DNA of 64,000 nucleotides from Modicisalibacter tunisiensis (GCF_020148005.1 NZ_JAGXFD010000001.1:2502599-2566598), one strand, 5' to 3'. Counted from the stretch's first letter, positions 48,677-59,967 are shown. Translations and numbers: made by a program. The notes: generated from the sequence alone by a model not told the origin.

Positions 48677-50575
48677 ATGCCCATCGTGACTCTTCCGGAC
48701 GGCAGCCAACGCTCGTTCGACGCCCCCCTCACCGTGATGCAGCTCGCCGAGTCGATCGGCCCGGGTCTGGCCAAGGCCTGCGTGGCCGGCAAGATCGATG
48801 GCGTGCCGGTCGATGCCGCCGACCTGATCGACCATGATGCCGAGGTGGCGATCCTGACCGCCCGCGACCCCGAGGGGCTGGAGGTCATTCGTCACTCCTG
48901 TGCCCACCTGATCGGTCATGCGGTCAAGCAGCTTTATCCGGATGCCAAGATGGCGATCGGCCCGGTGATCGATGACGGCTTCTATTACGACATCGACTTC
49001 GGCCGCTCGGCGACGCCCGAGGATCTCGAGGCGATCGAGAAGCGCATGAAGCAGCTGATCGACAGGGACTACGACGTGGTCCGTGAATATGTCGATCGTG
49101 ATCGGGCCATGTTGACCTTCCTGCATCGCGACGAGCCCTACAAGCAGGAGATCGTGCGCGGGATCCCGGAAGGCGAGACGATCCGGCTCTATCATCACGA
49201 AGAGTACACGGACATGTGCCGTGGTCCGCACGTGCCCAACACGCGGCATCTCAAGGCCTTCAAGCTGACCAAGCTGGCCGGTGCCTACTGGCGAGGCGAT
49301 GCCAGCAAGCCGATGCTGACGCGTATCTACGGCACGGCCTGGCCCGACAAGAAACAGCTCAAGGCCTATCTCAAGCGCCTCGAGGAAGCCGAGAAGCGTG
49401 ACCATCGCAAGCTCGCCAAGAAGATGGATCTCTTCCACCTGCAGGAAGAGGCGCCGGGCATGGTCTTCTGGCACCCCAACGGCTGGACCATGTACCAGGC
49501 GCTCGAGCAGTACATGCGTCGCGTGCAGATCGAGAACGGCTATCAGGAGATCAAAACGCCGCAGGTGGTGGACCTGTCGCTGTGGAAGAAGTCCGGCCAC
49601 TGGGGGCACTATTCGGAGCTGATGTTCGCCACCGAGTCCGAGAAGCGCGAATATGCAGTCAAGCCGATGAACTGCCCGTGCCACGTCCAGGTCTTCAACC
49701 AGGGGCTGAAAAGCTACCGGGACCTGCCGCTGCGCCTGGCGGAGTTCGGCAGCTGTCACCGCAACGAGCCGTCGGGCTCCCTGCACGGCCTGATGCGGGT
49801 ACGAGGCTTCACTCAGGACGATGCCCATATCTTCTGTACCGAGTCGCAGATCCAGGCCGAGGCGGAGGCGTTCATCGCGCTGACGCTCAAGGTCTACCGG
49901 GATCTGGGCTTCGAGGATGTCGAACTCAAGCTGTCGACGCGTCCGGACTCCTTCGTCGGCGAGATCGAGGACTGGGAGCGGGCCGAGAAGGGGCTTGCCG
50001 AGGCGCTCAATGCCTCCGGGCTCGAGTGGGAGCTGCTGCCCGGAGAAGGGGCCTTCTACGGACCCAAGATCGAGTTTTCCCTGCGCGACTGCCTCAACCG
50101 CGTCTGGCAGTGCGGCACGCTGCAGCTCGACTTCAACCTGCCTGGCCGCCTGGGCGCCCAGTACGTCGACGAGGACGGCTCGCGCAAGACACCGGTGATG
50201 CTCCACCGTGCGATCCTCGGTTCCTTCGAGCGTTTCCTGGGAATCCTCATCGAGCACTACGCCGGCGCCATGCCGTTGTGGCTGGCACCGCAGCAGGCCG
50301 TCGTGCTGACCATCACCGACGCGCAGCGCGATTACGCGCTTGCCGTGGCGCAGCGCTTGCAGAAAATCGGTCTGCGCGTCAAGGCGGACTTGAGGAACGA
50401 GAAGATCGGCTTTAAAATCCGTGAGCATACGCTGCAGAAAATCCCCTACCTGCTGGTCGTGGGGGACAAGGAAATTGAATCGGATTCAGTCGCCGTTCGT
50501 ACCCGTAGTGGTGAGGACCTGGGCAGCATCAGGGTCGATGACCTGATTGCCCGCCTCGAGGCAGAGCGGGGCTGA
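48677..50575 (+). CDS. thrS: Threonyl-tRNA synthetase
   Basis: Class II aminoacyl-tRNA synthetase charging tRNA-Thr in the cytosol. The 632 residues include the N-terminal TGS domain ([15 protein letters not shown]), the editing domain with [16 protein letters not shown] and the [12 protein letters not shown] site, and the catalytic core with zinc-site residues in [10 protein letters not shown] and DDAHIF and motif 3 in [20 protein letters not shown]. The C-terminal anticodon-binding domain follows. The ATG at 48677 follows AAGGA. First gene of the thrS-infC-rpmI-rplT-pheST-ihfA block. No E. coli-like operator stem-loop could be confirmed upstream. Confidence 0.97.
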   Translation: MPIVTLPDGSQRSFDAPLTVMQLAESIGPGLAKACVAGKIDGVPVDAADLIDHDAEVAILTARDPEGLEVIRHSCAHLIGHAVKQLYPDAKMAIGPVIDDGFYYDIDFGRSATPEDLEAIEKRMKQLIDRDYDVVREYVDRDRAMLTFLHRDEPYKQEIVRGIPEGETIRLYHHEEYTDMCRGPHVPNTRHLKAFKLTKLAGAYWRGDASKPMLTRIYGTAWPDKKQLKAYLKRLEEAEKRDHRKLAKKMDLFHLQEEAPGMVFWHPNGWTMYQALEQYMRRVQIENGYQEIKTPQVVDLSLWKKSGHWGHYSELMFATESEKREYAVKPMNCPCHVQVFNQGLKSYRDLPLRLAEFGSCHRNEPSGSLHGLMRVRGFTQDDAHIFCTESQIQAEAEAFIALTLKVYRDLGFEDVELKLSTRPDSFVGEIEDWERAEKGLAEALNASGLEWELLPGEGAFYGPKIEFSLRDCLNRVWQCGTLQLDFNLPGRLGAQYVDEDGSRKTPVMLHRAILGSFERFLGILIEHYAGAMPLWLAPQQAVVLTITDAQRDYALAVAQRLQKIGLRVKADLRNEKIGFKIREHTLQKIPYLLVVGDKEIESDSVAVRTRSGEDLGSIRVDDLIARLEAERG

Positions 50576-50606
50576 CGACAACGTTAACCTGAACGGAGAC
50601 GTAACG

Positions 50607-51146
50607 ATCAAGCGGAACAATCAGCGCGGGCGTCCACAAGACAAGCGCCCTCCCATGAACGACCGCATCCGTGAAGACGAAGTGCGGTTGATCGATAGCG
50701 ACGGTGAGCAGGTCGGTGTGGTGCCGACCCGCGAAGCGCTCGAGCGCGCCGAAGAGGCCGGCATGGATCTCGTGCAGATTTCCAATGCCGACCCCATCGT
50801 CTGTAAAATCATGGATTACGGTAAATTCCTCTTCGAGCAGAAGAAGCAGAAGTCGGCTCAGAAGAAGAAGACCAAGCAGATCCAGGTCAAGGAAGTCAAG
50901 TTCCGGCCTGGTACCGACGAGGGCGATTATCAGGTCAAGCTCAAGAACCTGACTCGCTTTCTCGAAGGGGGTGACAAGGGTAAGGTCACCCTGCGATTCC
51001 GGGGGCGCGAGATGGCACACCAGGACATCGGCCGCAAGCTGATGGAACGGATTGCTGCCGATCTCGAGGAACTGGCCAGTGTGGAGTCCTTCCCCAAGAT
51101 GGAAGGTCGCCAGATGGTCATGATTCTGGCTCCCAAGAAGAAGTGA
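50607..51146 (+). CDS. infC: Translation initiation factor IF-3, probable AUC start
   Basis: IF-3 binds the 30S subunit and checks the initiator codon. The sequence matches family members from [12 protein letters not shown] to [14 protein letters not shown], with [18 protein letters not shown] and [13 protein letters not shown] in between. No ATG, GTG or TTG fits the expected N-terminus. ATC at 50607 lies 8 bases after GGAG and gives a basic start [13 protein letters not shown], 179 residues, close to the E. coli length. E. coli infC uses AUU, which lets IF-3 repress itself; an AUC start would work the same way. The ATG at 50655 would remove the basic N-terminal 16 residues. thrS ends 31 bases earlier. 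Confidence 0.9.
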   Translation: MKRNNQRGRPQDKRPPMNDRIREDEVRLIDSDGEQVGVVPTREALERAEEAGMDLVQISNADPIVCKIMDYGKFLFEQKKQKSAQKKKTKQIQVKEVKFRPGTDEGDYQVKLKNLTRFLEGGDKGKVTLRFRGREMAHQDIGRKLMERIAADLEELASVESFPKMEGRQMVMILAPKKK

Positions 51147-51233
51147 TCCGAGGGCAGTTGAACGGGTGGTCGTGCGGCAAGCGCGGCCATCGGCCACGGA
51201 TTTTCTAAAGAAACCCGAGCGGAGACTTTCTCC

Positions 51234-51428
51234 ATGCCGAAGATCAAGAGCAACAGTGGCGCGGCCAAGCGCTTCAAGAAGACGGCCAACGGCTTCAAGC
51301 ACAAGCAGTCGTTCCGCAGCCACATCCTGACCAAGAAGTCCACCAAGCGTAAGCGTCAGCTGCGCGGCATGAAGCAGATCCATGACGCCGACAAGGCACT
51401 GGTTCGCCGCATGCTGCCCAACCTGTAA
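51234..51428 (+). CDS. rpmI: 50S ribosomal protein bL35
   Basis: A 64-residue, highly basic ribosomal protein. Family sequence is seen in [45 protein letters not shown] and the C-terminal VRRMLPNL. The leader between infC and rpmI is where L20 binds to repress the operon in E. coli; a GC-rich hairpin-forming stretch is present near 51165-51200 but was not matched to that site. Confidence 0.97.
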   Translation: MPKIKSNSGAAKRFKKTANGFKHKQSFRSHILTKKSTKRKRQLRGMKQIHDADKALVRRMLPNL

Positions 51429-51464
51429 CGCCTTGGTCGAATTCACTAACGTCAGGAGATTGCC

Positions 51465-51818
51465 ATGACTCGCGTCAAGCGTGGCGTCGTAGCACGCCGC
51501 CGTCACAAGAAAATCATGAAGCAGGCCAAGGGCTACTACGGTGCCCGGTCTCGCGTGTTCCGTGTCGCCAAGCAGGCGGTCATCAAGGCAGGCCAGTACG
51601 CCTACCGCGACCGTCGTCAGCGCAAGCGCCAGTTCCGTGCGCTGTGGATCTCGCGGATCAACGCCGCGGCCCGTCAGAACGGCCTGTCCTACAGCCGCTT
51701 CATCGCCGGCCTGAAGAAGTCCGGCATCGAGATCGACCGCAAGGTCCTGGCCGATCTCGCCGTTCACGAAAAGGCTGCCTTTGCCGCTATCGTCGAGAAG
51801 GCCAAGGCTGCCCAGTAA
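51465..51818 (+). CDS. rplT: 50S ribosomal protein bL20
   Basis: 117 residues, basic, assembling early on 23S rRNA and acting as operon repressor in E. coli. Typical segments are [37 protein letters not shown] in sections at the N-terminus, [18 protein letters not shown] and [33 protein letters not shown] precedes the ATG, 36 bases after rpmI. Confidence 0.97.
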   Translation: MTRVKRGVVARRRHKKIMKQAKGYYGARSRVFRVAKQAVIKAGQYAYRDRRQRKRQFRALWISRINAAARQNGLSYSRFIAGLKKSGIEIDRKVLADLAVHEKAAFAAIVEKAKAAQ

Positions 51819-51871
51819 GCGAGATGACCACCGGTAGCCTGTGGGTTGCCGGTCGTGCATCGTGAACGTCA

Positions 51872-51906
51872 CAGGGGAAGAGCAGCCGCTCTTCCCCTGT
51901 TTTTTT
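51872..51906 (+). terminator. Intrinsic terminator between rplT and pheS
   Basis: CAGGGGAAGAG pairs with CTCTTCCCCTG around a 6-base loop, followed by seven T. In E. coli the same gap holds the pheM leader and attenuator. Here the only short frame before it (51824-51865) has no Phe codons, so Phe-dependent attenuation is not supported. Confidence 0.9.
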
Positions 51907-51948
51907 GGACCCGCATTCCGGGATCCCTGACTCAGAATCGGAGCGTAA

Positions 51949-52971
<1,023 letters not shown>

Positions 52972-52997
52972 GCGACACAAGGAGACGGGATCTCAAG

Positions 52998-55382
52998 ATG
53001 AAATTTTCCGAACAATGGCTGCGTGAGTGGGTGTCGCCGGCCCTGTCGACCCAGGCGCTGGCCGACCAGATCACCATGGCCGGGCTCGAGGTGGATGCCG
53101 TCGAGCCCGTGGCGAGCGACTTCAGCGGGGTCGTGATCGCCGAGGTCATCAGCCGCGAGCCGCATCCTGATGCCGACAAGCTGAACGTCTGTCGTGTCGA
53201 CGATGGCTCCGGGGAACCGGTTCAGGTGGTCTGCGGCGCGCCCAACGTCGCCGCCGGCCAGAAGGTGCCGTTCGCCCGGGTCGGCGCAGTGCTGCCGGGC
53301 GACTTCAAGATCCGGAAGGCCAAGCTGCGGGGCGTCGAGTCGCGCGGCATGATCTGCTCGGCCTCCGAGTTGGGACTGGAAGAGGAAACCTCCCCGGGGA
53401 TTCTCGAGCTGCCGCCGTCCGCGCCGGCCGGCGACGATTTCCGGGCCTGGCTGTCGCTCGACGACCACACCATCGAGATCGACCTGACGCCCAACCGTGG
53501 CGACTGCCTGAGCCTCAAGGGCGTGGCGCGGGAGGTTGGCGTGCTCAACCGCATGGCCGTCGAATCGCCGGCGATCGCCGAGCAGCCGGCCGTCTGCGAG
53601 GATACCTTCCCGGTCGCGGTCAGCGCCCCCGAGGCGTGTCCGCGCTATGTCGGTCGGGTGGTGCGCGGGGTCGACGTCGGCGCGGAAACGCCGCTGTGGA
53701 TGGTCGAGCGCCTGCGCCGCAGCGGGGTGCGCTCGATCAACGTCATCGTCGACATCACCAACTACGTGATGCTCGAGCTGGGGCAGCCGATGCACGCCTT
53801 CGATCTGGCCGAGCTGGTCCGGACGATCGAGGTGCGTCATGCCCACGACGGGGAGACCCTGGTACTGCTCGATGGTCAGGAGATCGCGCTGCGTCCCGAT
53901 ACCCTGGTGATCGCCGATGCCGACAAGCCGCTGGCCATGGCCGGCATCATGGGCGGCGAGCACTCCGGCGTGAACGGGGCGACGCGCGACGTCTTCCTCG
54001 AGTCGGCCTTCTTCACGCCGCTGGCGGTGGCCGGTCAGGCGCGCTCCTACGGGCTGCACACCGATTCCTCGCACCGCTTCGAGCGGGGGGTCGATCCGGC
54101 ACTGACCTGGCAGGCGATCGAGCGCGCCACCGAGCTGCTGACCCGCATCGCCGGCGGTCGCCCCGGCCCGGTCAGCGAGACGGCAAGCCCCGATCACCTG
54201 CCCGCCGCGCGCCGGGTGCGCCTGCGTGCCGAGCGGATCGAACAGTGCCTGAACCTGGCGCTGCCCGGCGAGGAGGTCGTCGAGATCCTCGATCGGCTGG
54301 GCATGCCGGCGGTGGTCGAGGCACTGGGCGCCTGGCAGGTCAGCGTGCCCAGCTGGCGCTTCGACGTGAGCATCGAGGAGGACCTGATCGAGGAGCTGGC
54401 GCGCATTCACGGCTACAATCGCCTGCCGGCACGGCGCCCGCCGGTGCGGTTGGGGCTGAGCGCCGACAACGAAGCACGGCAGCCGCTGGCACGCCTGCGG
54501 CGTCAGCTGGTGGCCCGTGACTTCCAGGAAGCCATCACCTACAGCTTCGTAGCGCCCGACCTGCAGGGCATGCTGGCCCCCGATGCCGTGGCGCCGCGCC
54601 TGGCCAACCCCATCTCCAGCGACATGGCGGTGATGCGGGCGAGCCTGTTTCCGGGGCTGGTCAAGGCGCTGATGCACAACCTCAATCGCCAGCAGAGCCG
54701 GGTGCGCTTGTTCGAGGCGGGGCTGGTCTTTCGCGGCGAGCTCGATTCGCTCGAGCAGGTACCCATGCTGGGAGCGCTGGTCGCCGGCCCGCGCAGCCCC
54801 GAGGGGTGGGCAGGCGGCCGGGACACGGTGGATTTCTTCGATCTCAAGGGCGATCTGGAAAGCCTCTTCGCCCTGAGTGGCAGTGCAGACGACTGGCGCT
54901 TCGAGCCGGCGACCCACCCGGCGCTGCATCCGGGGCAGACGGCACGCATCCTGCGTGACGGCCGCCCGGTCGGCTGGCTGGGTGCGCTGCATCCCGGGGT
55001 TCGCCATGAGCTGGGCATCCGGGCCGAGGTCTTCGTGTTCGAGGTCGAGCAGGCGGCGTTGCTCGAGGGGCGGCTGCCGATCTTCGCGCCGCTGTCGCGC
55101 TTCCCCGAGGTGCGCCGCGATTTGGCGCTGGTGGTGGAGGCGACGGTACCGGTTCAGGCGCTGCTCGACACGCTGCGCGAGCAGGCCGGCGAATGGCTGA
55201 CCGACCTGCACCTGTTCGATGTCTATCACGGCAGGGGCGTGGCCGAAGGCCACAAGAGTCTGGCCCTGGGCTTGACCTGGCAGCATCCTTCGCGCACGCT
55301 GAATGACGAGGAAATCAATCAGTTAGTCGAGGCGATCGTTGCCGAGTCGAAGCATCGCTTCGGGGCCGAGTTGCGCGGCTGA
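52998..55382 (+). CDS. pheT: Phenylalanyl-tRNA synthetase beta subunit
   Basis: Large subunit of 794 residues that edits mis-acylated tRNA and binds the tRNA. Domains in order are an EMAP/tRNA-binding domain ([33 protein letters not shown] in sections), the B3/B4 editing domain ([29 protein letters not shown]), B5 ([15 protein letters not shown]), a catalytic-like domain ([15 protein letters not shown]-type [24 protein letters not shown]) and the C-terminal ferredoxin-like anticodon-binding domain ([13 protein letters not shown]). Confidence 0.97.
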   Translation: MKFSEQWLREWVSPALSTQALADQITMAGLEVDAVEPVASDFSGVVIAEVISREPHPDADKLNVCRVDDGSGEPVQVVCGAPNVAAGQKVPFARVGAVLPGDFKIRKAKLRGVESRGMICSASELGLEEETSPGILELPPSAPAGDDFRAWLSLDDHTIEIDLTPNRGDCLSLKGVAREVGVLNRMAVESPAIAEQPAVCEDTFPVAVSAPEACPRYVGRVVRGVDVGAETPLWMVERLRRSGVRSINVIVDITNYVMLELGQPMHAFDLAELVRTIEVRHAHDGETLVLLDGQEIALRPDTLVIADADKPLAMAGIMGGEHSGVNGATRDVFLESAFFTPLAVAGQARSYGLHTDSSHRFERGVDPALTWQAIERATELLTRIAGGRPGPVSETASPDHLPAARRVRLRAERIEQCLNLALPGEEVVEILDRLGMPAVVEALGAWQVSVPSWRFDVSIEEDLIEELARIHGYNRLPARRPPVRLGLSADNEARQPLARLRRQLVARDFQEAITYSFVAPDLQGMLAPDAVAPRLANPISSDMAVMRASLFPGLVKALMHNLNRQQSRVRLFEAGLVFRGELDSLEQVPMLGALVAGPRSPEGWAGGRDTVDFFDLKGDLESLFALSGSADDWRFEPATHPALHPGQTARILRDGRPVGWLGALHPGVRHELGIRAEVFVFEVEQAALLEGRLPIFAPLSRFPEVRRDLALVVEATVPVQALLDTLREQAGEWLTDLHLFDVYHGRGVAEGHKSLALGLTWQHPSRTLNDEEINQLVEAIVAESKHRFGAELRG

Positions 55383-55410
55383 TGTCGTCATCCTGCACGA
55401 GGGAGTGATC

Positions 55411-55713
55411 ATGGGGGCGTTGACCAAGGCGGAGTTGGCCGAACATCTGCATGCCGAGCTGGGCGTGTCCAAGCGTGAAGCCAAGTCGATGGTGGAAGCG
55501 TTCTTCGAGGAGATCCGCGGTTGCCTGCGCGAGAACGAGCAGGTCAAGCTGTCGGGATTCGGCAACTTCGATCTGCGCGACAAGCGCGAGCGCCCCGGCC
55601 GCAACCCCAAGACGGGCGAGGAGATTCCCATTTCGGCACGTCGTGTGGTCACCTTCCGCCCGGGGCAGAAGCTCAAGGCGCGGGTCGAGAGCTACGATGG
55701 CCCCCATGACTGA
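55411..55713 (+). CDS. ihfA: Integration host factor subunit alpha
   Basis: Nucleoid DNA-bending protein of 100 residues (HU/IHF fold). It has [18 protein letters not shown], the conserved [24 protein letters not shown] arm with its DNA-intercalating Pro, and [17 protein letters not shown]. The ATG at 55411 follows GAGGGAG. An upstream in-frame start lies within pheT and is not used. pheT ends 28 bases earlier, as in E. coli. A terminator follows. Confidence 0.96.
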   Translation: MGALTKAELAEHLHAELGVSKREAKSMVEAFFEEIRGCLRENEQVKLSGFGNFDLRDKRERPGRNPKTGEEIPISARRVVTFRPGQKLKARVESYDGPHD

Positions 55714-55756
55714 GGCTCCCGTGACTGAGCGAGTGCCGGTCTGACGAGACGCAAAC

Positions 55757-55787
55757 AAAGGGCCCCACCTTGACGGTGGGGCCCTTT
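55757..55787. terminator. Bidirectional terminator after ihfA
   Basis: AAAGGGCCCCACC pairs with GGTGGGGCCCTTT around a 5-base loop. The A and T runs are symmetrical, so it can serve both ihfA (+) and the convergent SCP2-like gene (-). Confidence 0.85.
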
Positions 55788-55810
55788 GCGTAGCGAACGC
55801 CGTAATGCGC

Positions 55811-56122
55811 TCAGGGGAACAGATGGGACAGTCGAGTGGCCAGCATGATGTTGCCCGTGGCCTTGAGCCGCCCGGACATGAAGGCCTGCATGCCGCTGAG
55901 CTCACCGCTCATCACCCCCTTGAGCGTCGCGCTGTCGGTACTCAGCGTGACGGAGGGGTCGTCGTGTTCTCCCGACTGGATGTCCAGCGTGCCGTCCTGA
56001 ACGGTCAGATAATAATCGTCGGCATCGCTGATGTGGAATTGAAAGGTTTCGTCCATGCCCCGGGCGGCCTGGGGATCGAAGCGGGACCGTAGCATGTCGA
56101 TGACGCGAGAGGCGTTGCTCAT
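55811..56122 (-). CDS. SCP2 sterol-binding-domain protein
   Basis: 103 residues, cytosolic, a single SCP2-like lipid-binding domain: FQFHISDADDYYLTVQDGTLDIQSGEHDDPSVTL in sections, then SGELSGMQAFMSGRLKATGNIMLATRLSHLF. Related stand-alone proteins occur widely in proteobacteria and may carry hydrophobic molecules; the ligand is unknown. The ATG at 56122 follows AGGAAG. The frame continues upstream but only as low-likeness sequence. Confidence 0.85.
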   Translation of the reverse strand: MSNASRVIDMLRSRFDPQAARGMDETFQFHISDADDYYLTVQDGTLDIQSGEHDDPSVTLSTDSATLKGVMSGELSGMQAFMSGRLKATGNIMLATRLSHLFP

Positions 56123-56242
56123 GAAGACTTCCTGATCTGGGCAATGACGTTCCCGTAGCGTATTTAAAACAGATGTTTGAATCAAGCGTGCCGTTGCGGG
56201 AGATATTCCGGAGCGGGATGCCTGCCAGAGGAGGTGTGGAGC

Positions 56243-57274
56243 GTGACGGAGTGGATTGCACACTATGGCCTGTTCCTGGCCAAGATGGCGACGCTGGCGG
56301 TGCTGGTGCTGGCCGTCCTGGCGGTCACCTTCCGCCGGCGTGGCGGCGACTCGGATCGTACACGGCTGCGGGTCGAGGAGTGGAATGCGCGCTATCGCGC
56401 CCGGCGGCGTCAGTTGCACCTGGCGACCCTCGACAGGAAGGCACGCCGGGCGGCACACAAGGCCTTCAGGCGCGAGGACAAGTCGCGTCACAGGGCGTCG
56501 CCCCGGGCCACAGCCGAGCGCGTCTGGGTCATCGACTTCCATGGCGACATCAAGGCGTCCGGGACGCAGCGGCTGGCCGAAGAGGTGTCACTGCTGCTGG
56601 ACGCCGCCGAGCAGGGCGATGAAGTGGTCGTGCGCCTGGAGTCCGGCGGCGGGCTGGTGCATGCCTACGGCCTGGCTGCCGCCGAGCTTGACCGCCTGCG
56701 CGATGCCGGATTGCGCACTACCGTCTGTGTCGACAAGGTGGCCGCGAGCGGCGGCTACATGATGGCGTGCTGCGCCGACCGGCTGCAGGCGGCGCCGTTC
56801 GCGGTGCTGGGCTCGATCGGTGTGGTGGCCCAGCTGCCCAACCTGCACCGTCTGCTCAAGCGCCACGATATCGATGTCGAGCTGCTGACCGCCGGGCGCT
56901 ACAAGCGCACCCTGACCGTGTTCGGCGAGAATACCGAGGAAGGGCGCGAGAAGTTCGTCGAGGACCTGGAGAACACGCACGCACTGTTCAAGGCCTTCGT
57001 GGCCGAGCGGCGCCCGGCGCTGGATATCGAGGCCATTGCCACCGGTGAAATCTGGTACGGGCGCCAGGCCGTGGAGAACGGACTGATCGACGCCGTCATC
57101 ACCAGCGAGGCCTACCTGCTCGAGCGCATGCGCGAGGCACGGGTCTTCCATGTCGCCCTCGAGCAGCGTCGCGGTCTGGCCGAGCGGTTGGGGGCGGGCG
57201 TTTCGCAGGGCGTCGAGCGTGGGGTCCAGCGGCTCTATGAAGTGCTGGAGGCGAGCCGCTGGCAACGACGCTGA
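56243..57274 (+). CDS. sohB: Inner-membrane serine protease SohB (family S49)
   Basis: Signal-peptide-peptidase-like protease of 343 residues, anchored by an N-terminal helix (LAKMATLAVLVLAVLAVTF, about 12-30) with the rest in the periplasm. An Arg/Lys-rich stretch follows at 30-90. The catalytic Ser169 lies in DKVAASGGYMMACCAD and the general base Lys221 in GRYKRTLTVFG, the spacing of S49 enzymes. FHGDIKASG and LESGGGLVHAYG are also conserved. The GTG at 56243 follows GAGGAGGTG; an upstream in-frame start would overlap the divergent promoter region. Confidence 0.92.
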   Translation: MTEWIAHYGLFLAKMATLAVLVLAVLAVTFRRRGGDSDRTRLRVEEWNARYRARRRQLHLATLDRKARRAAHKAFRREDKSRHRASPRATAERVWVIDFHGDIKASGTQRLAEEVSLLLDAAEQGDEVVVRLESGGGLVHAYGLAAAELDRLRDAGLRTTVCVDKVAASGGYMMACCADRLQAAPFAVLGSIGVVAQLPNLHRLLKRHDIDVELLTAGRYKRTLTVFGENTEEGREKFVEDLENTHALFKAFVAERRPALDIEAIATGEIWYGRQAVENGLIDAVITSEAYLLERMREARVFHVALEQRRGLAERLGAGVSQGVERGVQRLYEVLEASRWQRR

Positions 57275-57283
57275 CCGGCGGCG

Positions 57284-57604
57284 TCAGCGGCCGGGGAACA
57301 ACCCGGCCAGGGTCTCCACCAGGGCACGAGCGTGATGGCCGTGCAACGAATAGTAGATGGTCTGGGAGGCACGTCGTGTGCTGACCAGCCCCTCTCGACG
57401 CAGGATGGCCAGGTGCTGGGACAGCGCCGATTGGCTCAATGCCAGGCGCTTGTTGAGTTCCGAGACCGACAGCTCGGTGTCATCGAGCAGGCACAGGATA
57501 CGCAGCCGGTTCTCGTTGGCCATGGCCTTCAGCAGGTTGGTAGCGTCGGTGATCGCCGTACTGTCGGGATCAAGCAGCCGGGCGGCTGACTGACGAGTGC
57601 TCAT
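57284..57604 (-). CDS. ArsR-family transcriptional regulator
   Basis: Winged-helix regulator of 106 residues: NLLKAMANENRLRILCLLDD, then ELSVSELNKRLALSQSALSQHLAILRREGLV in sections, and SQTIYYSLHGHHARALVETL. It has one Cys (ILCLL) in helix 3 rather than the CxCxxC of arsenic sensors, so metal sensing through the classic site is not shown. The C-terminal HGHHAR could bind metal. It may act as a redox or sulfur-responsive member. AGGAG precedes the ATG at 57604. A TGAA-N6-TTCA palindrome lies upstream at 57788. Tail-to-tail with sohB. Confidence 0.88.
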   Translation of the reverse strand: MSTRQSAARLLDPDSTAITDATNLLKAMANENRLRILCLLDDTELSVSELNKRLALSQSALSQHLAILRREGLVSTRRASQTIYYSLHGHHARALVETLAGLFPGR

Positions 57605-57787
57605 TGGGGATCTCCTGGGATAACGGGTCACGCGTGCTGCGCGTGGTTCGGGCCACGTTTGTCGCTTGTTGTTGTCGGCGGCATCTTCGGGCGGTGCATT
57701 GTGCTTTCGCGGCAGGCTCGACGGCGGGATGATCCCTCGAGGCGCTTGTGCCCGGCAGCGGCGCATCTGCCTTCATTACTGATTTAG

Positions 57788-57801
57788 TGAATTGTCATTC
57801 A
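57788..57801. promoter_or_regulatory. ArsR/SmtB-type palindrome upstream of the ArsR gene
   Basis: TGAATTGTCATTCA: arms TGAAT/ATTCA, fitting the TGAA-N6-TTCA core known for SmtB/ArsR-family operators. It lies 183 bases before the ArsR start, inside the 449-base gap shared with prpE, so the ArsR mRNA would have a long leader if this is its operator. Confidence 0.45.
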
Positions 57802-57878
57802 CGCTGCAAATGTCCGACAGGCATTGATTTAACGGAAAATCATCGGAGGAGGCTGAGGAGACACTATCGGCCTGACAA

Positions 57879-57904
57879 CTTGTCGACAAGATTGTCGTGA
57901 CAAT
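57879..57904. promoter_or_regulatory. Two adjacent palindromes upstream of prpE
   Basis: CTTGTCGACAAG (57879-57890) is directly followed by ATTGTCGTGACAAT (57891-57904). Both are built from the half-site TTGTC...GACAA with 0 and 2 centre bases. They lie 150-175 bases before prpE. The arrangement suggests a two-site operator for an unidentified regulator. Nothing else was recognised in the rest of this gap. Confidence 0.45.
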
Positions 57905-58053
57905 CGGCCCGGCGATGAAGTTTCCGGCAATCCTGGCCGGTTTTAGTCGATGGTATGAAGGTAAACGCTGGAGACTGTTCTAGAGTGTCAACAATCGGCA
58001 GACATTCCCGGTCTGTCGAGCCACACCAATTCTCTCGACACGGCAGGAACTTC

Positions 58054-59967
58054 ATGAGCGCGTATCAGGCCGAATACCAGCGATCGATCGAACAACCGGA
58101 AGCCTTCTGGGCGGAGCAGGCGCAGCGGATTCCGTGGTTCACGCCTCCCGAACGCGTTCTCGAACACGACGAGCACGGGCATGCCCGCTGGTACGGGGAT
58201 GGCATCCTCAATACCTGCCATGTGGCCATCGATCATCATGTCGAGAACGGGCGGGGCGAGCAGCCGGCGATCCACTGGGATTCACCGGTCAGCCAGTCGC
58301 GACGGACGCTGACCTATCGCGAACTGCGTGACGAGGTCGCGCGGTTTGCCGGGGCGTTGCGTGACCTGGGGGTCGAGAAGGGCGACCGGGTGGTGATCTA
58401 CATGCCGATGGTGCCGGAGGCGCTGGTCGCCATGTACGCCTGTGCCCGACTGGGTGCGGTGCACTCGGTGGTCTTCGGCGGCTTTGCGCCGCACGAACTG
58501 GCGGTGCGCATCGACGACGCGCAGCCCCGGGTGGTCGTGGCCGCTTCCTGCGGCATCGAGTTCGAGCGGGTCGTGCCCTACAAGCCGATTCTCGATGCCG
58601 CGCTGGCGCAGAGTACGCACCGGCCGGACGCCTGCGTGATTCTTCAGCGTCCGTCGCTGCCCGCCGAGCTGGGGGCAACCGATCACGACTGGGCGGATGT
58701 GGCGGCAAGGGCGCAGCCGGCACCCTGCGTGCCCGTGGCGGCCACCGATCCGCTCTATATCCTCTACACCTCCGGGACCACGGGCAAGCCCAAGGGCGTG
58801 GTGCGCGATCACGGCGGCCATGCCGTGGCGCTGCACTACTCGATGGAACGCGTCTACGGCATGACGCCCGGTGAGGTGTTCTTTTCCGCGTCCGACGTGG
58901 GCTGGGTCGTGGGGCACTCCTATATCGTCTATGCGCCGCTGATCTATGGCTGCACGACCCTGGTCTACGAGGGCAAGCCGGTACGCACCCCCGACGCGGG
59001 TGCCTTCTGGCGGTTGATCGAGACCTATCGGGTCAACGTCTTCTTCACGGCGCCGACGGCCTTCCGGGCGATCAAGAAGGAGGATCCGGACGGCCGGCAT
59101 CTGCCGCAGTACGATATCAGCAGCCTGCGGACGCTGTTCCTGGCCGGCGAGCGGCTCGATCCGCCGACCTTCTACTGGCTGGAAGGGCTGCTCGATGTGC
59201 CGGTGATCGATCACTGGTGGCAGACCGAGACCGGCTGGCCGATCGCCGCCAACCTGCAGGGACTCGAGCCGATGCCGACCAAGGCGGGCTCGGCGACCAT
59301 GCCGGTGCCGGGCTACGCCGTGGCGGTGCTGGACCCCCACGGTGAGCCCGCGGCCCCCAACGAGCAGGGCAGCGTGGTGATTCGCGAGCCGATGCCGCCC
59401 GGCTGTCTGGCAGGCATCTGGCGGGATCCGCAACGGTTCCAGCGTGCCTACCTGTCCACCTTCGCGGGCTGTTACCTGACCGGCGACGGTGGCTACTTCG
59501 ATGAGGAGGGCTATCTGTTCATCATGGGTCGCACCGACGATGTCATCAATGTCGCCGGGCATCGCCTGTCCACCGGTGAGATGGAAGAGGTGGTCGGCGA
59601 GCATCCGGCGGTGGCCGAGTGTGCAGTCATCGGGATCCAGGACCCGATAAAGGGTCAGGTGCCGATCGCGCTGGTGATCCCCAAGGATGGCTACGACGGC
59701 GACGACGAGGCGCTGGAGGCGGCCCTGAGCGAACGCGTGCGCGAGCGCATCGGCGCCATCGCCAGTCTGCGTCAGGTGCTGGTGGTGTCGCGCCTGCCCA
59801 AGACCCGCTCCGGCAAGATCCTGCGCAAGCTGCTGCGCAATATCGCCGACGGCGAGCGCTATGGCGTGCCCTCGACCATCGATCATCCGGCGAGCCTGCA
59901 GGACGTGCACGAGACGATGGTCGCCCGCGAGGTGGGGCAGGCCAGCCAGGCGCGTCCCGCGGATTGA
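58054..59967 (+). CDS. prpE: Propionyl-CoA synthetase or related acyl-CoA synthetase
   Basis: ATP-dependent AMP-forming ligase activating propionate (possibly acetate) with CoA, 637 residues. It has ANL-family motifs: YILYTSGTTGKPKGVVRDHGGHAV (A3 and the PrpE-type following segment) in sections, SDVGWVVGHSYIVYAPL, DHWWQTETGWPI, TGDGGYFDEEGYLFIMGRTDDVINVAGHRLSTGEMEE in sections, and the catalytic Lys in TRSGKILRKLLR. The PrpE-like segment after the P-loop favours propionate over acetate. The ATG at 58054 follows GGCAGGAA. No prp operon neighbours; it stands alone. Confidence 0.85.
   Translation: MSAYQAEYQRSIEQPEAFWAEQAQRIPWFTPPERVLEHDEHGHARWYGDGILNTCHVAIDHHVENGRGEQPAIHWDSPVSQSRRTLTYRELRDEVARFAGALRDLGVEKGDRVVIYMPMVPEALVAMYACARLGAVHSVVFGGFAPHELAVRIDDAQPRVVVAASCGIEFERVVPYKPILDAALAQSTHRPDACVILQRPSLPAELGATDHDWADVAARAQPAPCVPVAATDPLYILYTSGTTGKPKGVVRDHGGHAVALHYSMERVYGMTPGEVFFSASDVGWVVGHSYIVYAPLIYGCTTLVYEGKPVRTPDAGAFWRLIETYRVNVFFTAPTAFRAIKKEDPDGRHLPQYDISSLRTLFLAGERLDPPTFYWLEGLLDVPVIDHWWQTETGWPIAANLQGLEPMPTKAGSATMPVPGYAVAVLDPHGEPAAPNEQGSVVIREPMPPGCLAGIWRDPQRFQRAYLSTFAGCYLTGDGGYFDEEGYLFIMGRTDDVINVAGHRLSTGEMEEVVGEHPAVAECAVIGIQDPIKGQVPIALVIPKDGYDGDDEALEAALSERVRERIGAIASLRQVLVVSRLPKTRSGKILRKLLRNIADGERYGVPSTIDHPASLQDVHETMVAREVGQASQARPAD

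Noticed and set aside
51824-51865. Short frame before the rplT-pheS terminator as a PheM-like attenuator leader
   Set aside because: Its 13 codons contain no Phe codon, so it cannot sense Phe-tRNA charging as pheM does.
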